This document shows positions 1 through 6,257 of a DNA stretch of 12,765 nucleotides, one piece after another. Each line of letters starts with the position of its first letter. The stretch's first letter is position 1. The DNA comes from Gammaproteobacteria bacterium. GTDB lineage: Bacteria; Pseudomonadota; Gammaproteobacteria; S012-40. The notes under the pieces were generated by a model. It saw nothing but the letters and a program-made list of their open reading frames with translations, did not search any database and had not been told where the DNA came from. The stretch covers positions 1-12,765 of the forward strand of contig JAOUGF010000018.1 of NCBI GenBank assembly GCA_029857925.1, written 5' to 3'. Both the position numbers and the translations under genes were made by a program.

Positions 1-549
1 ACGGCCGTCACGCCGCCTGTCTGCGAGCGCCGCTAAACTTTGAACGACAGGCAGTGCACACACCTTAGCGTTCGGATCAAACCCTGGAAAATGTTCCAAC
101 TCACCCCAGCCATCGCGAAACGGGCGCGCATAACCACGTGCAAATTGCGCGCGCCACGCGACCACATCAACACCTGCCACCGCAAACATTTCCATTGCCA
201 ACACAAGCTCACGCGCACCGCCGCGTTGGCCTGCGCCCACCGCCAACGCCGCCATTAAACACGCCGCGTGTGTAGAACCGCCTACACCAGCACTCATCGC
301 CGCATGTACCATAGGGTCGCGCGGACCCGGATTAGCGAGCGCAATCGCCAATATTTGCAACATACGCGCGGCCTCGCGCGTCGGCCGCTCGCCGCAAAAT
401 ATCAGGTAAAGAACTTCAATATAACTTGCACGTTGAATCAATTCTCCATATACATCGTAACCAGCGCAACGACATATTCGCGCGCCAAACGGATCGTCGG
501 GCTCGGGTACTTCCTGCCAAAATTCGCTTTTAACGGTTTCCAGCTTCAT
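1..549 (-). CDS. Citrate synthase-like / citryl-CoA lyase-like protein, C-terminus beyond the window
   Basis: Partial gene: 183 codons are visible and the frame is still open at the left edge. It belongs to the citrate synthase superfamily and looks like the short forms annotated as citryl-CoA lyase. Visible signatures are GYDVYGELIQRA (residues 30-41), LYLIFCGERPT (47-57) and the glycine-rich stretch from about residue 79 to 115. The canonical citrate synthase motif around the first catalytic His (HGxAN type) instead reads QRGGA here (108-112), as in lyase-type members, so a plain citrate synthase is unlikely. The ATG overlaps the stop codon of the upstream thiamine-diphosphate enzyme (ATGA), and GGAGG sits 7 nt before it, so the two are translationally coupled. 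The family assignment is firm. The reaction (cleavage or formation of a citryl-CoA-like C-C bond) is inference from family and context. Confidence 0.8.
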   Translation of the reverse strand, partial: MKLETVKSEFWQEVPEPDDPFGARICRCAGYDVYGELIQRASYIEVLYLIFCGERPTREAARMLQILAIALANPGPRDPMVHAAMSAGVGGSTHAACLMAALAVGAGQRGGARELVLAMEMFAVAGVDVVAWRAQFARGYARPFRDGWGELEHFPGFDPNAKVCALPVVQSLAALADRRRDGR

Positions 550-2342
550 TGCGCCGCCTCCAGCACCTTTACACGCGCCTGCATCGGCGGTACGACCTCG
601 CCGTCGATGACAATATCCAACACCAAAGGCCCGGATAAATGTTTCAGCGTCGGCAACACGTCCTGCAATTGTTGTAAGGAATGCACACGTATGCCCTTAC
701 CGCCCATTGCGCACGCCATCAAACTAAAATCCACCTCTGGCAGCGCAAACGCTATAGGTTCTGCATTGGCCATGCGTTGCCCGTGTTTAACCATTCCGTA
801 TGCGTGATCGTTTAAAATTACAAACACCATAGGGATGCGCTCCGCCACCGCCACGGTAAATTCCTGGCCATTCATCAACCAGCTGCCATCTCCGGTCACA
901 CATACGAAAACACGGTTGCGATTTGCATAAGCAGCACCTATTGCATTACCGATCGCCCATCCCATGGACGCAAACTGTGAGCTCATGCGAAACCAATCAC
1001 CACCGGTGGGGACAATTTTCCGTTGTCCGAAACTCGCCAGGTAGTGCACGCCCCAACACGTGCTATTTCCCGCATCGACATAAACACAGGCGTCTTCTGG
1101 TAAAAGATGATGCAGCCACGTCATAACCGCCACCGGTGACATCGCGAAATCGGAGTCTCTTTTGACATCCGCTGATTGAACTGCACTGGACTGAACTACA
1201 TTCAGTTGTGCCCGATTTCCGGCAACTGCCGCGGTAATGTCAATCTCGATAAATCGATTGAGCAAAGTGCCGAATATCAGCGCGATATCTCCTTGTACCT
1301 GCATGCGCGCCATCAGCGAGTATGCGAAGTGCGTGGAATATTGATCGACGTGTACCAACTTTTCATTTAATAGTGCAGCCTCGTCCCAACCCAAGGTATC
1401 CCACTCCCCTAAGCGCGTGCCCACCGCGACGATTAGATCTACACGTGGATCCAGCAATAATTCGCGCGCTGTGACATGGCCGGCGAACCCGAATACGCCG
1501 TAGTTTAACGGGTGATGGGTCGCGACCAGACCCTTTGCACCAGGCGTGGTAATAAATGGAATTTGCAGTCGTTCCGCCAATGCCACGATCTCTCGCACAC
1601 CGTGCGCGCATACCTCACCGAGCAAGATAACAGCCTGCCGCGTATCTCTGAGTTCGTTGGCGAGCGCATTAATCTGCGCTATGTCTATCACATGCGCACG
1701 CCGTGCAAAGCGTAACGCATCATAGCGCGCCGTATGATTTAAATTGTGTCGAAATATATCAGGGGCCACGCTTAAATGCGCCGGGCCCGGAGGATCGCCG
1801 TGCATACTCTGCAAGGCCTGAACAAATAGCCGTTCAAACTGCAAAGGATGATCCACCTGCCGACTGAAACGCGTACAATATTGAAATAAGCCCACGGTAT
1901 TTATGCCGCTGCTTGATGAATCCTGCAATGCACCGCGCGCGCTATTCGCCACCGGTGTTTGCCCGGTAATCACCAATAGAGGCAATTCATCCCAGTAGGC
2001 TGACGCGACGGCGGTTAATACATTTGTCGCGCCAGGCCCGGTCGTGGTGCAACAGACACCTATTTTTCCAGTTTCTTTCGCATAGCCCATGGCCATAAAA
2101 GCCGCGCCTGCCTCGTGCCGTGCAACGACGGCTTGGATGCGACTTCGCCTTTTGCTTCGCGCCAAAGCATTGTACAGGGGCTCAATCGCACCGCCCGGCA
2201 CACCGAATACGGCGTCGATACCGAGCTGGAGAAGATAGTCCACGAAGAGGTCTGCGAGCTGACGAGTGTCGTCGACACACGGGGTTTGAATATCGAGGTC
2301 CAACGTAGACGTTGGAATATTCTTTAACATTCCTTGTTGCAC
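546..2342 (-). CDS. Thiamine-diphosphate-dependent enzyme, acetolactate synthase large subunit-like
   Basis: 598-residue protein with the three-domain layout of acetolactate synthase/benzoylformate decarboxylase enzymes: N-terminal PYR domain (about 25-195, with VFGVPGGAIEPLY at 45-57 and the cofactor-activating Glu77 in RHEAGAAF), central domain (about 220-360) and C-terminal PP domain, where the diphosphate/Mg motif runs from GDGSW (484-488) to N511-D512. Such enzymes decarboxylate or ligate 2-oxo acids. No small regulatory subunit follows; instead a citrate-lyase-like gene is coupled to it, so ordinary branched-chain amino acid synthesis is unlikely. The GTG at 2342 is chosen because GAGGT lies 7 nt upstream. 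The ATG four codons later has AAGGA directly abutting it, which is too close. It lies downstream of, and on the same strand as, a two-component system. The substrate is unknown. Confidence 0.88.
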   Translation of the reverse strand: MQQGMLKNIPTSTLDLDIQTPCVDDTRQLADLFVDYLLQLGIDAVFGVPGGAIEPLYNALARSKRRSRIQAVVARHEAGAAFMAMGYAKETGKIGVCCTTTGPGATNVLTAVASAYWDELPLLVITGQTPVANSARGALQDSSSSGINTVGLFQYCTRFSRQVDHPLQFERLFVQALQSMHGDPPGPAHLSVAPDIFRHNLNHTARYDALRFARRAHVIDIAQINALANELRDTRQAVILLGEVCAHGVREIVALAERLQIPFITTPGAKGLVATHHPLNYGVFGFAGHVTARELLLDPRVDLIVAVGTRLGEWDTLGWDEAALLNEKLVHVDQYSTHFAYSLMARMQVQGDIALIFGTLLNRFIEIDITAAVAGNRAQLNVVQSSAVQSADVKRDSDFAMSPVAVMTWLHHLLPEDACVYVDAGNSTCWGVHYLASFGQRKIVPTGGDWFRMSSQFASMGWAIGNAIGAAYANRNRVFVCVTGDGSWLMNGQEFTVAVAERIPMVFVILNDHAYGMVKHGQRMANAEPIAFALPEVDFSLMACAMGGKGIRVHSLQQLQDVLPTLKHLSGPLVLDIVIDGEVVPPMQARVKVLEAAQ

Positions 2343-2349
2343 AATGTGT

Positions 2350-2354
2350 ACCTC
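2350..2354 (-). promoter_or_regulatory. Shine-Dalgarno that decides the GTG start of the thiamine-diphosphate enzyme
   Basis: GAGGT on the minus strand, followed by 7 nt and then GTG at 2342-2340. The spacing favours the GTG over the ATG at 2330. Confidence 0.6.
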
Positions 2355-2386
2355 ACAAATTGAACATCCTGTTTCAATGCGAGACC

Positions 2387-2415
2387 ACTATATTATTATT
2401 CAAATTTCAATTCAA
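2387..2415 (-). promoter_or_regulatory. Candidate sigma-70 promoter of the TPP enzyme/citrate-lyase-like operon
   Basis: On the minus strand TTGAAT (2415-2410) and TATAGT (2392-2387) are separated by 17 nt, matching the -35 and -10 consensus at 4/6 and 5/6 positions. Transcription would begin near 2380, giving a leader of about 38 nt before the GTG. A second register in the same AT-rich stretch, TTGTTG (2418-2413) and TAATAT (2395-2390), also has 17-nt spacing, so the exact start is uncertain. Confidence 0.42.
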
Positions 2416-2452
2416 CAAAAATTGTTAGAATTTTTCTAAATCCTCAACAAAA
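2412..2452. promoter_or_regulatory. Candidate operator: dyad TTAGAA-TTT-TTCTAA flanked by direct repeats
   Basis: A perfect 6-bp inverted repeat with 3-nt spacer lies at 2425-2439. It is flanked by two identical copies of TCAACAAAA at 2412-2420 and 2444-2452, exactly 32 bp apart, about three helical turns. The left copy overlaps the candidate -35 box of the TPP-enzyme operon. The position suits an activator or repressor; the adjacent NarL-type regulator is the obvious candidate, which is inference. Confidence 0.35.
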
Positions 2453-2583
2453 TAAACTCCAGTTCTTAGTTATATATTTTATTCAACTAATTACACATCA
2501 ATCTGCATAACTTCGTTAAACTACCACTGCTAACCCCTTGTATCGCTTTAATTTACATTTGCAATAGCGCATCCCTTTATCTA

Positions 2584-3264
2584 CTAACGATCCACATTGC
2601 CTTTTTGACTTAGCCCCTGCTCTACCGCAATTACAGCAGCTTCCACTCGTGAATGCACTTCCAATTTCCTTAAGATGGATTTAACATGCAACTTTACCGT
2701 GCCGTCGGTTATTCCAAGGATGCGGCCAATAACCTTGTTACTCCCCCCATCCGCAATCAGGCGTAAAATTTCCCTCTCACGCGCCGTCAACTCCGCCAAT
2801 CTGTCTGTACTTTTTTTTCGCCCACCTTGCACCACGCGCGCAAGCGAAGACGCCAACGCGGGCGCAACCACTGTTTCGCGCCGCATAATCGCTTGCAACG
2901 CAATTATGAGCTCTTCGGGTTCCATATCCTTCAACAAATAACCCTGCGCACCATGTTGCAGTGCGGTCGCGATATCTGCATCGTCGCGGCTGGTGGTCAG
3001 CATCACCACCGCAAGCGATGGAAATTCGCGGCGTAATTGCGCTAAAATATCCAGGCCGCCCTCTTGGGGTAGCCGAATATCCAACAACACCACATCAGGT
3101 TGCAACTCACGCACACGCACAATACCTTCACGGCCATTGTTGACAGATGCCGCCACCGTAATTCCCCGACGGGTCAATAACTCTTCAACTCCGGCTCGAA
3201 ACAATGCGTGGTCGTCTATCAAGACAACGCTTATCGCGGATGACAACAAATCGTTGGCATTCAT
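2584..3264 (-). CDS. NarL/FixJ-family response regulator
   Basis: 226 residues. The receiver domain (about 12-130) has the acidic pair D17-D18, phospho-acceptor Asp62 in VVLLDIRLP, a Thr at the LTTS strand end and Lys112 in YLLKD. A LuxR-type helix-turn-helix follows (about 158-217; LTAREREILRLIADGGSNK, then the recognition helix region TDGTVKLHVKSILRKL). Length is normal for the family and all phosphorylation residues are present. The ATG at 3264 overlaps the kinase TGA stop (ATGA), so kinase and regulator are co-translated and form a cognate pair. It is expected to be a phosphorylation-activated DNA-binding transcription regulator. The next operon on the same strand, beyond an AT-rich spacer with dyad and direct repeats, is the most likely target, but that is inference. 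Confidence 0.93.
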   Translation of the reverse strand: MNANDLLSSAISVVLIDDHALFRAGVEELLTRRGITVAASVNNGREGIVRVRELQPDVVLLDIRLPQEGGLDILAQLRREFPSLAVVMLTTSRDDADIATALQHGAQGYLLKDMEPEELIIALQAIMRRETVVAPALASSLARVVQGGRKKSTDRLAELTAREREILRLIADGGSNKVIGRILGITDGTVKLHVKSILRKLEVHSRVEAAVIAVEQGLSQKGNVDR

Positions 3265-4943
3265 TCGTTTGGCTTTTCCTCATTTTCAGACGTTTCAAAA
3301 TGCGTCCTTTTGTAAATGGTCGCGGTTGCGATTCTATGCGCAGGCGCCGCTTCAAATACCAATTCTACGCGCGTGCCTTCCCCTGGTTCACTCTCGATGC
3401 TTAACTGTCCATTGAGATGACTAGCGCGTTCTTGCATAATTTTCAATCCTATGTGCTCTCCTGGCATCGCGGGCTGCTGAGTCAGCGCCATACCTTCGCC
3501 GTCATCCTCAACCAACACATGCCAATGCCCGGAAACATCGGCACGCAATAATACGCGAACATTTTGCGCTTTACTGTGTTTTCGCGCATTGCTTAACGCT
3601 TCTTGTACGATGTGTAACACCTGCACTTCATTGCTCGGAGAAAGATTTTGATGTTTCGTCTCGTCTTGAAAATACACCGCAATGCCGGTATCCCTCTCCA
3701 GGCGTTGCGTGAGTTCACGAATCGCCGGGATCAACCCTCGCTCGTCCATACGCGCACGAAAATGTTCTAATAATTCGCGTAATTCGTGGTTCGCATTTTC
3801 CAACCCCGCATGCACATCTTTAATTTTTTCCCGCACCGCTGGCGTATTCCCGCGCATCATACTATCATCCAGCATTTGGACTTGGAAACGCAGGCTCGCC
3901 AGCGTTTGCGCCAGTGAATCGTGCAATTCATGCGACAGCAATGTGCGTTCTTCCATCAACGCCAAGCGTCTGGCCTGCACTTCTAGGCGTGTTTTTGCAA
4001 TCGCGATACCAAGTTGTTTGCCGATGCTGGTCAACAATCCGGTGAATTCTTCGTTATCCACCAATTCATCACGCTGCACAAATAAATTGTATACACCTAA
4101 CACCTCGCCTCGATACTGTAACGGTACAGCAATCACCCGCAAATCCCTGCGCGGTAACAAAGGCGCTTCAATGATCCGTTCGCATTGCTGTACATCAGAA
4201 CACTGGATCGCTAATTCTCGTACGGCCTTGCCGCAATGGCAGCGATCTATCGGTACATGTAATTCTTGCGGCAGGTCATGACAACTCATACCGATACTGG
4301 CGGCCAAGTGTAGGTGGCCGTCATTTCCGAGAATACGCACGGTCGCGGCCTCGGCCTGCACCAGATCGCGCAGGGTGTTTAAAAACTGGGTCAATAACTC
4401 ATCCAAATCATTCGCGCCGTTGATGCTGGTCGCCACGTCATACAAAACACGCAACGAATTGGATTGTTGGGCGACACGTTCCGTTTGTTTTTCCACCTCT
4501 GCCTGCATTTCGCGCGTTAAAACAAAAAGCGATTCGCTGAGATTATTTATGTCAGACGCCAATTCTTTAAATTCGCCGTGTGCAGGGTTAGGAATTCGCG
4601 CACGCAAATTTCCACCGCGCATACGTGCCGCCCAATGACGTACATGCGTCAATGGCACAACCAAATTGCGTTGTACACGCCCTACCATTGTCATCACCAA
4701 CGCACCGGCGGCGACTAGACACATCGCCGCAAACGCGATCCACCAATGCATGCGCTGCGGATACTGTTCCCATAAAACAATCACTACCAACACCAGCATG
4801 CCGATCAGGCCCAGGCCTAGAAACGGCCATAACAGACCACTGGCCGCCAGACCGCTTTTGAATTTGTGTCGCCACTGCGCTGCAGGCGGAATACGCCACC
4901 GTGACAGACTTTCTACCGACATTCCACGATCAATGTCGTTCAT
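3261..4943 (-). CDS. NarX-like membrane sensor histidine kinase (HAMP-GAF-HisKA_3-HATPase)
   Basis: 560 residues from ATG 4943, chosen over GTG 4949 because AGG lies 5 nt upstream of the ATG. Two membrane helices (about 36-57 and 68-88) are separated by only about ten residues, so there is no periplasmic sensor domain. A HAMP segment (about 89-145), a coiled linker, and a GAF domain (about 165-320) follow. The dimerisation/phosphoacceptor segment is LSHELHDSLAQTL, with His341 the likely phosphorylated residue. The HATPase_c has N452 (EALSNARKHS), the DDGEGM G1 box and HIGLKIMQERA. The GAF domain holds five cysteines (221, 235, 237, 248, 254), including CHCGK, which could bind a metal or sense redox; this is inference. 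It is the kinase for the overlapping response regulator. The signal is probably cytoplasmic. Confidence 0.92.
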   Translation of the reverse strand: MNDIDRGMSVESLSRWRIPPAAQWRHKFKSGLAASGLLWPFLGLGLIGMLVLVVIVLWEQYPQRMHWWIAFAAMCLVAAGALVMTMVGRVQRNLVVPLTHVRHWAARMRGGNLRARIPNPAHGEFKELASDINNLSESLFVLTREMQAEVEKQTERVAQQSNSLRVLYDVATSINGANDLDELLTQFLNTLRDLVQAEAATVRILGNDGHLHLAASIGMSCHDLPQELHVPIDRCHCGKAVRELAIQCSDVQQCERIIEAPLLPRRDLRVIAVPLQYRGEVLGVYNLFVQRDELVDNEEFTGLLTSIGKQLGIAIAKTRLEVQARRLALMEERTLLSHELHDSLAQTLASLRFQVQMLDDSMMRGNTPAVREKIKDVHAGLENANHELRELLEHFRARMDERGLIPAIRELTQRLERDTGIAVYFQDETKHQNLSPSNEVQVLHIVQEALSNARKHSKAQNVRVLLRADVSGHWHVLVEDDGEGMALTQQPAMPGEHIGLKIMQERASHLNGQLSIESEPGEGTRVELVFEAAPAHRIATATIYKRTHFETSENEEKPNE

Positions 4944-4989
4944 AAACACCTAATTTGACCGATACCGCCATGTACACCTCTTGCCTAGC

Positions 4990-5018
4990 AATTTATCAGT
5001 AATACCCGATATAAACAA
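4990..5018 (-). promoter_or_regulatory. Candidate promoter of the kinase-regulator operon
   Basis: Minus-strand TTGTTT (5018-5013), a 17-nt spacer, then TAAATT (4995-4990). It lies about 45 nt upstream of the kinase ATG. Both hexamers are imperfect, so confidence is low. Confidence 0.28.
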
Positions 5019-5155
5019 CCGCTGAGCCCTTTATCTTCCGACACCACCGGCGATTCCCTAGCAACCTGTCGGATTTAAGACTGATCTACTGCGGAATTGG
5101 ACATATCTTCCGATTACTTTCGTTTAATAGCGACGGCCATTCGCGTCAATCGATC

Positions 5156-5177
5156 AAAAAATCCGTCTCAAGAGACC
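5156..5177 (-). terminator. Candidate intrinsic terminator downstream of the glutamine amidotransferase-type gene
   Basis: On the minus strand GTCTC-TT-GAGAC (5176-5165) is followed by GGA and a run of six T (5161-5156), about 60 nt after the hydrolase stop codon. The stem is short (five pairs with a 2-nt loop, or four pairs with a tetraloop), so termination may be weak. Confidence 0.38.
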
Positions 5178-5236
5178 TTCCCTCGCTACGTTCGCCTAAT
5201 TCCGACAGTTTGCGAGGACGGTTGCGCCGCGCAAGC

Positions 5237-5962
5237 TTAGCCTTGCCTATAGTTCTGGATGGCACTGCGTAAAAAATTGGTAAGCCATTGCGCGGCCACG
5301 CCGTCGTTTATCGGCAGTTTTAATGAGGCGATGCCCTCCGCATAGAGGTGATCGCCCAACTTGGTTCGCCGATGGCGCAACATGGCCTCAGCATAAGATT
5401 TTGTAAACTCGGGATGCGCCTGTAGGGCCAATATGTGGCCTTCCACTTGATACATCGCATGCGGACAAAACGCGCTTGCCGCGATCAGTTCCGCCCCCTG
5501 CGGTAGCTGTAACACCTGGTCTTGGTGGCTAGCCAGCAAGGAAAGCGACTTCGTCGCAGGAATTTGCCACGCTTGCACCTGACCTATGGCATAGGTGTGC
5601 ACGCCAACACCCCAGCCCTGCGCCGCTTTGGCCGTGACACCGCCTAAGGCCTGCGCAATGAGCTGGTGCCCAAAGCATATACCGACCAAAGGCTTGCGGG
5701 CGTTGTGCAGGCGGCGTATATAATCCTCTAATGGTCTGATCCAAGGTGAGCGGTCATACACGCTCGCCTTGCTGCCTGTAATCACATAACCTTCGCAATC
5801 ATCAATATCCCCCGGAAATTCGTCATTTACGACGTCGAATGTCGTAAACCGCACCCCTGCATTCTGAGAACTAAGCAGCGCACCTATCATCTCAGGATAG
5901 TCTGAATGCTCTTCCTGAAACTGGGGTAACACCGAGTCACACTGCAATATGCCTAAGTACAT
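5237..5962 (-). CDS. Class I glutamine amidotransferase-type hydrolase (putative gamma-glutamyl amide hydrolase)
   Basis: 241 residues from ATG 5962. The frame extends upstream to a GTG at 6004, but that GTG abuts a TATAAT hexamer that is the likely -10 box, and the conserved family start (MYLGILQCDS) begins at the ATG, so the shorter form is chosen; GGA lies 8 nt upstream. The catalytic triad is complete: nucleophile Cys96 in GICFGHQ, His183 and Glu185 in QAHPEF. This is a free-standing GATase fold of the type found as the glutaminase half of GMP synthase, with no synthetase domain. Placed divergently next to a glutamine synthetase-like ligase, aldehyde dehydrogenase and alcohol dehydrogenase, it probably hydrolyses a gamma-glutamyl amide intermediate, the role PuuD plays in putrescine breakdown. 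Family firm, substrate inferred. Confidence 0.88.
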   Translation of the reverse strand: MYLGILQCDSVLPQFQEEHSDYPEMIGALLSSQNAGVRFTTFDVVNDEFPGDIDDCEGYVITGSKASVYDRSPWIRPLEDYIRRLHNARKPLVGICFGHQLIAQALGGVTAKAAQGWGVGVHTYAIGQVQAWQIPATKSLSLLASHQDQVLQLPQGAELIAASAFCPHAMYQVEGHILALQAHPEFTKSYAEAMLRHRRTKLGDHLYAEGIASLKLPINDGVAAQWLTNFLRSAIQNYRQG

Positions 5963-5995
5963 GATGCAAATCCATATAATGGGGACTATGCTTAC

Positions 5996-6001
5996 ATTAT
6001 A
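5996..6001 (-). promoter_or_regulatory. Perfect TATAAT -10 hexamer for the hydrolase gene
   Basis: Minus-strand TATAAT 33 nt upstream of the ATG at 5962, giving a leader of about 26 nt. No good -35 lies at the standard distance: TACGGC is at 17 nt, and TTGAAC (6033-6028) is 26 nt away. The promoter may therefore need an activator. Confidence 0.42.
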
Positions 6002-6004
6002 CAC

Positions 6005-6257
6005 TTAGAGGTATAACGGCCGTATGCGTTCAATTTCATAGCGGTGTGCCTCACCAGGGCTGCCGCATGAGGTTTACTTCCCGATCTTCTCTATATAAAT
6101 ACGGGGGTCGATATCAAAATAATCAACGAAATCATCAACTATTCGGGTTCGCAAGGACTAAATAGTCGCCCAATTTACGCCTACGTTGACTTAGGATTAC
6201 CGATCCTCGGTCGCTATCGCTGTTAACACCTGCGCCCCAAAGGAGAAGATTGTTCCT
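6005..6257. other. Divergent control region between the hydrolase and glutamine synthetase-like genes
   Basis: 253 nt without a gene. It holds two perfect dyads, GACTA-AA-TAGTC at 6156-6167 and ACCGA-TCC-TCGGT at 6199-6211, both in the long leader of the plus-strand operon. A TATAAA (6094-6099) preceded at 15 nt by TTTACT (6073-6078) is a weak candidate plus-strand promoter. No -24/-12 sigma-54 element was seen. Confidence 0.4.

Larger units (their letters stand above)
4950..5236. other. Intergenic region between the hydrolase and kinase genes, with three TCCGACA heptamers
   Basis: 287 nt without a credible gene. The heptamer TCCGACA occurs at 5037-5043 and 5201-5207 on the plus strand and inverted at 5067-5073, so the first and third-listed copies form a 7-bp inverted repeat with a 23-nt gap. 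A short dyad TTGCG-CCG-CGCAA (5222-5234) sits just after the hydrolase stop, and a hairpin with T-run lies at 5156-5177. Heptameric sites are typical of NarL-family regulators, but these do not match the known NarL heptamer. Confidence 0.4.

Noticed and set aside
268..807. Plus-strand open frame of 179 codons opposite the citrate-lyase-like and TPP-enzyme genes
   Set aside because: It is antisense to two genes with clear family motifs and shows no recognisable domain of its own.
3682..4281. Plus-strand open frame of 199 codons opposite the histidine kinase
   Set aside because: It is a shadow of the kinase gene with Ser/Arg/Asn-rich composition and no motif.
5963..6004. GTG start for the hydrolase, adding 14 residues
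   Set aside because: The GTG is next to the TATAAT box and would lie upstream of the transcript start; the extra residues are hydrophobic but precede the conserved family start.
6005..6257. Sigma-54 type -24/-12 promoter for the glutamine synthetase-like operon
   Set aside because: I looked for a TGGC-N8-TGC type element and saw none.
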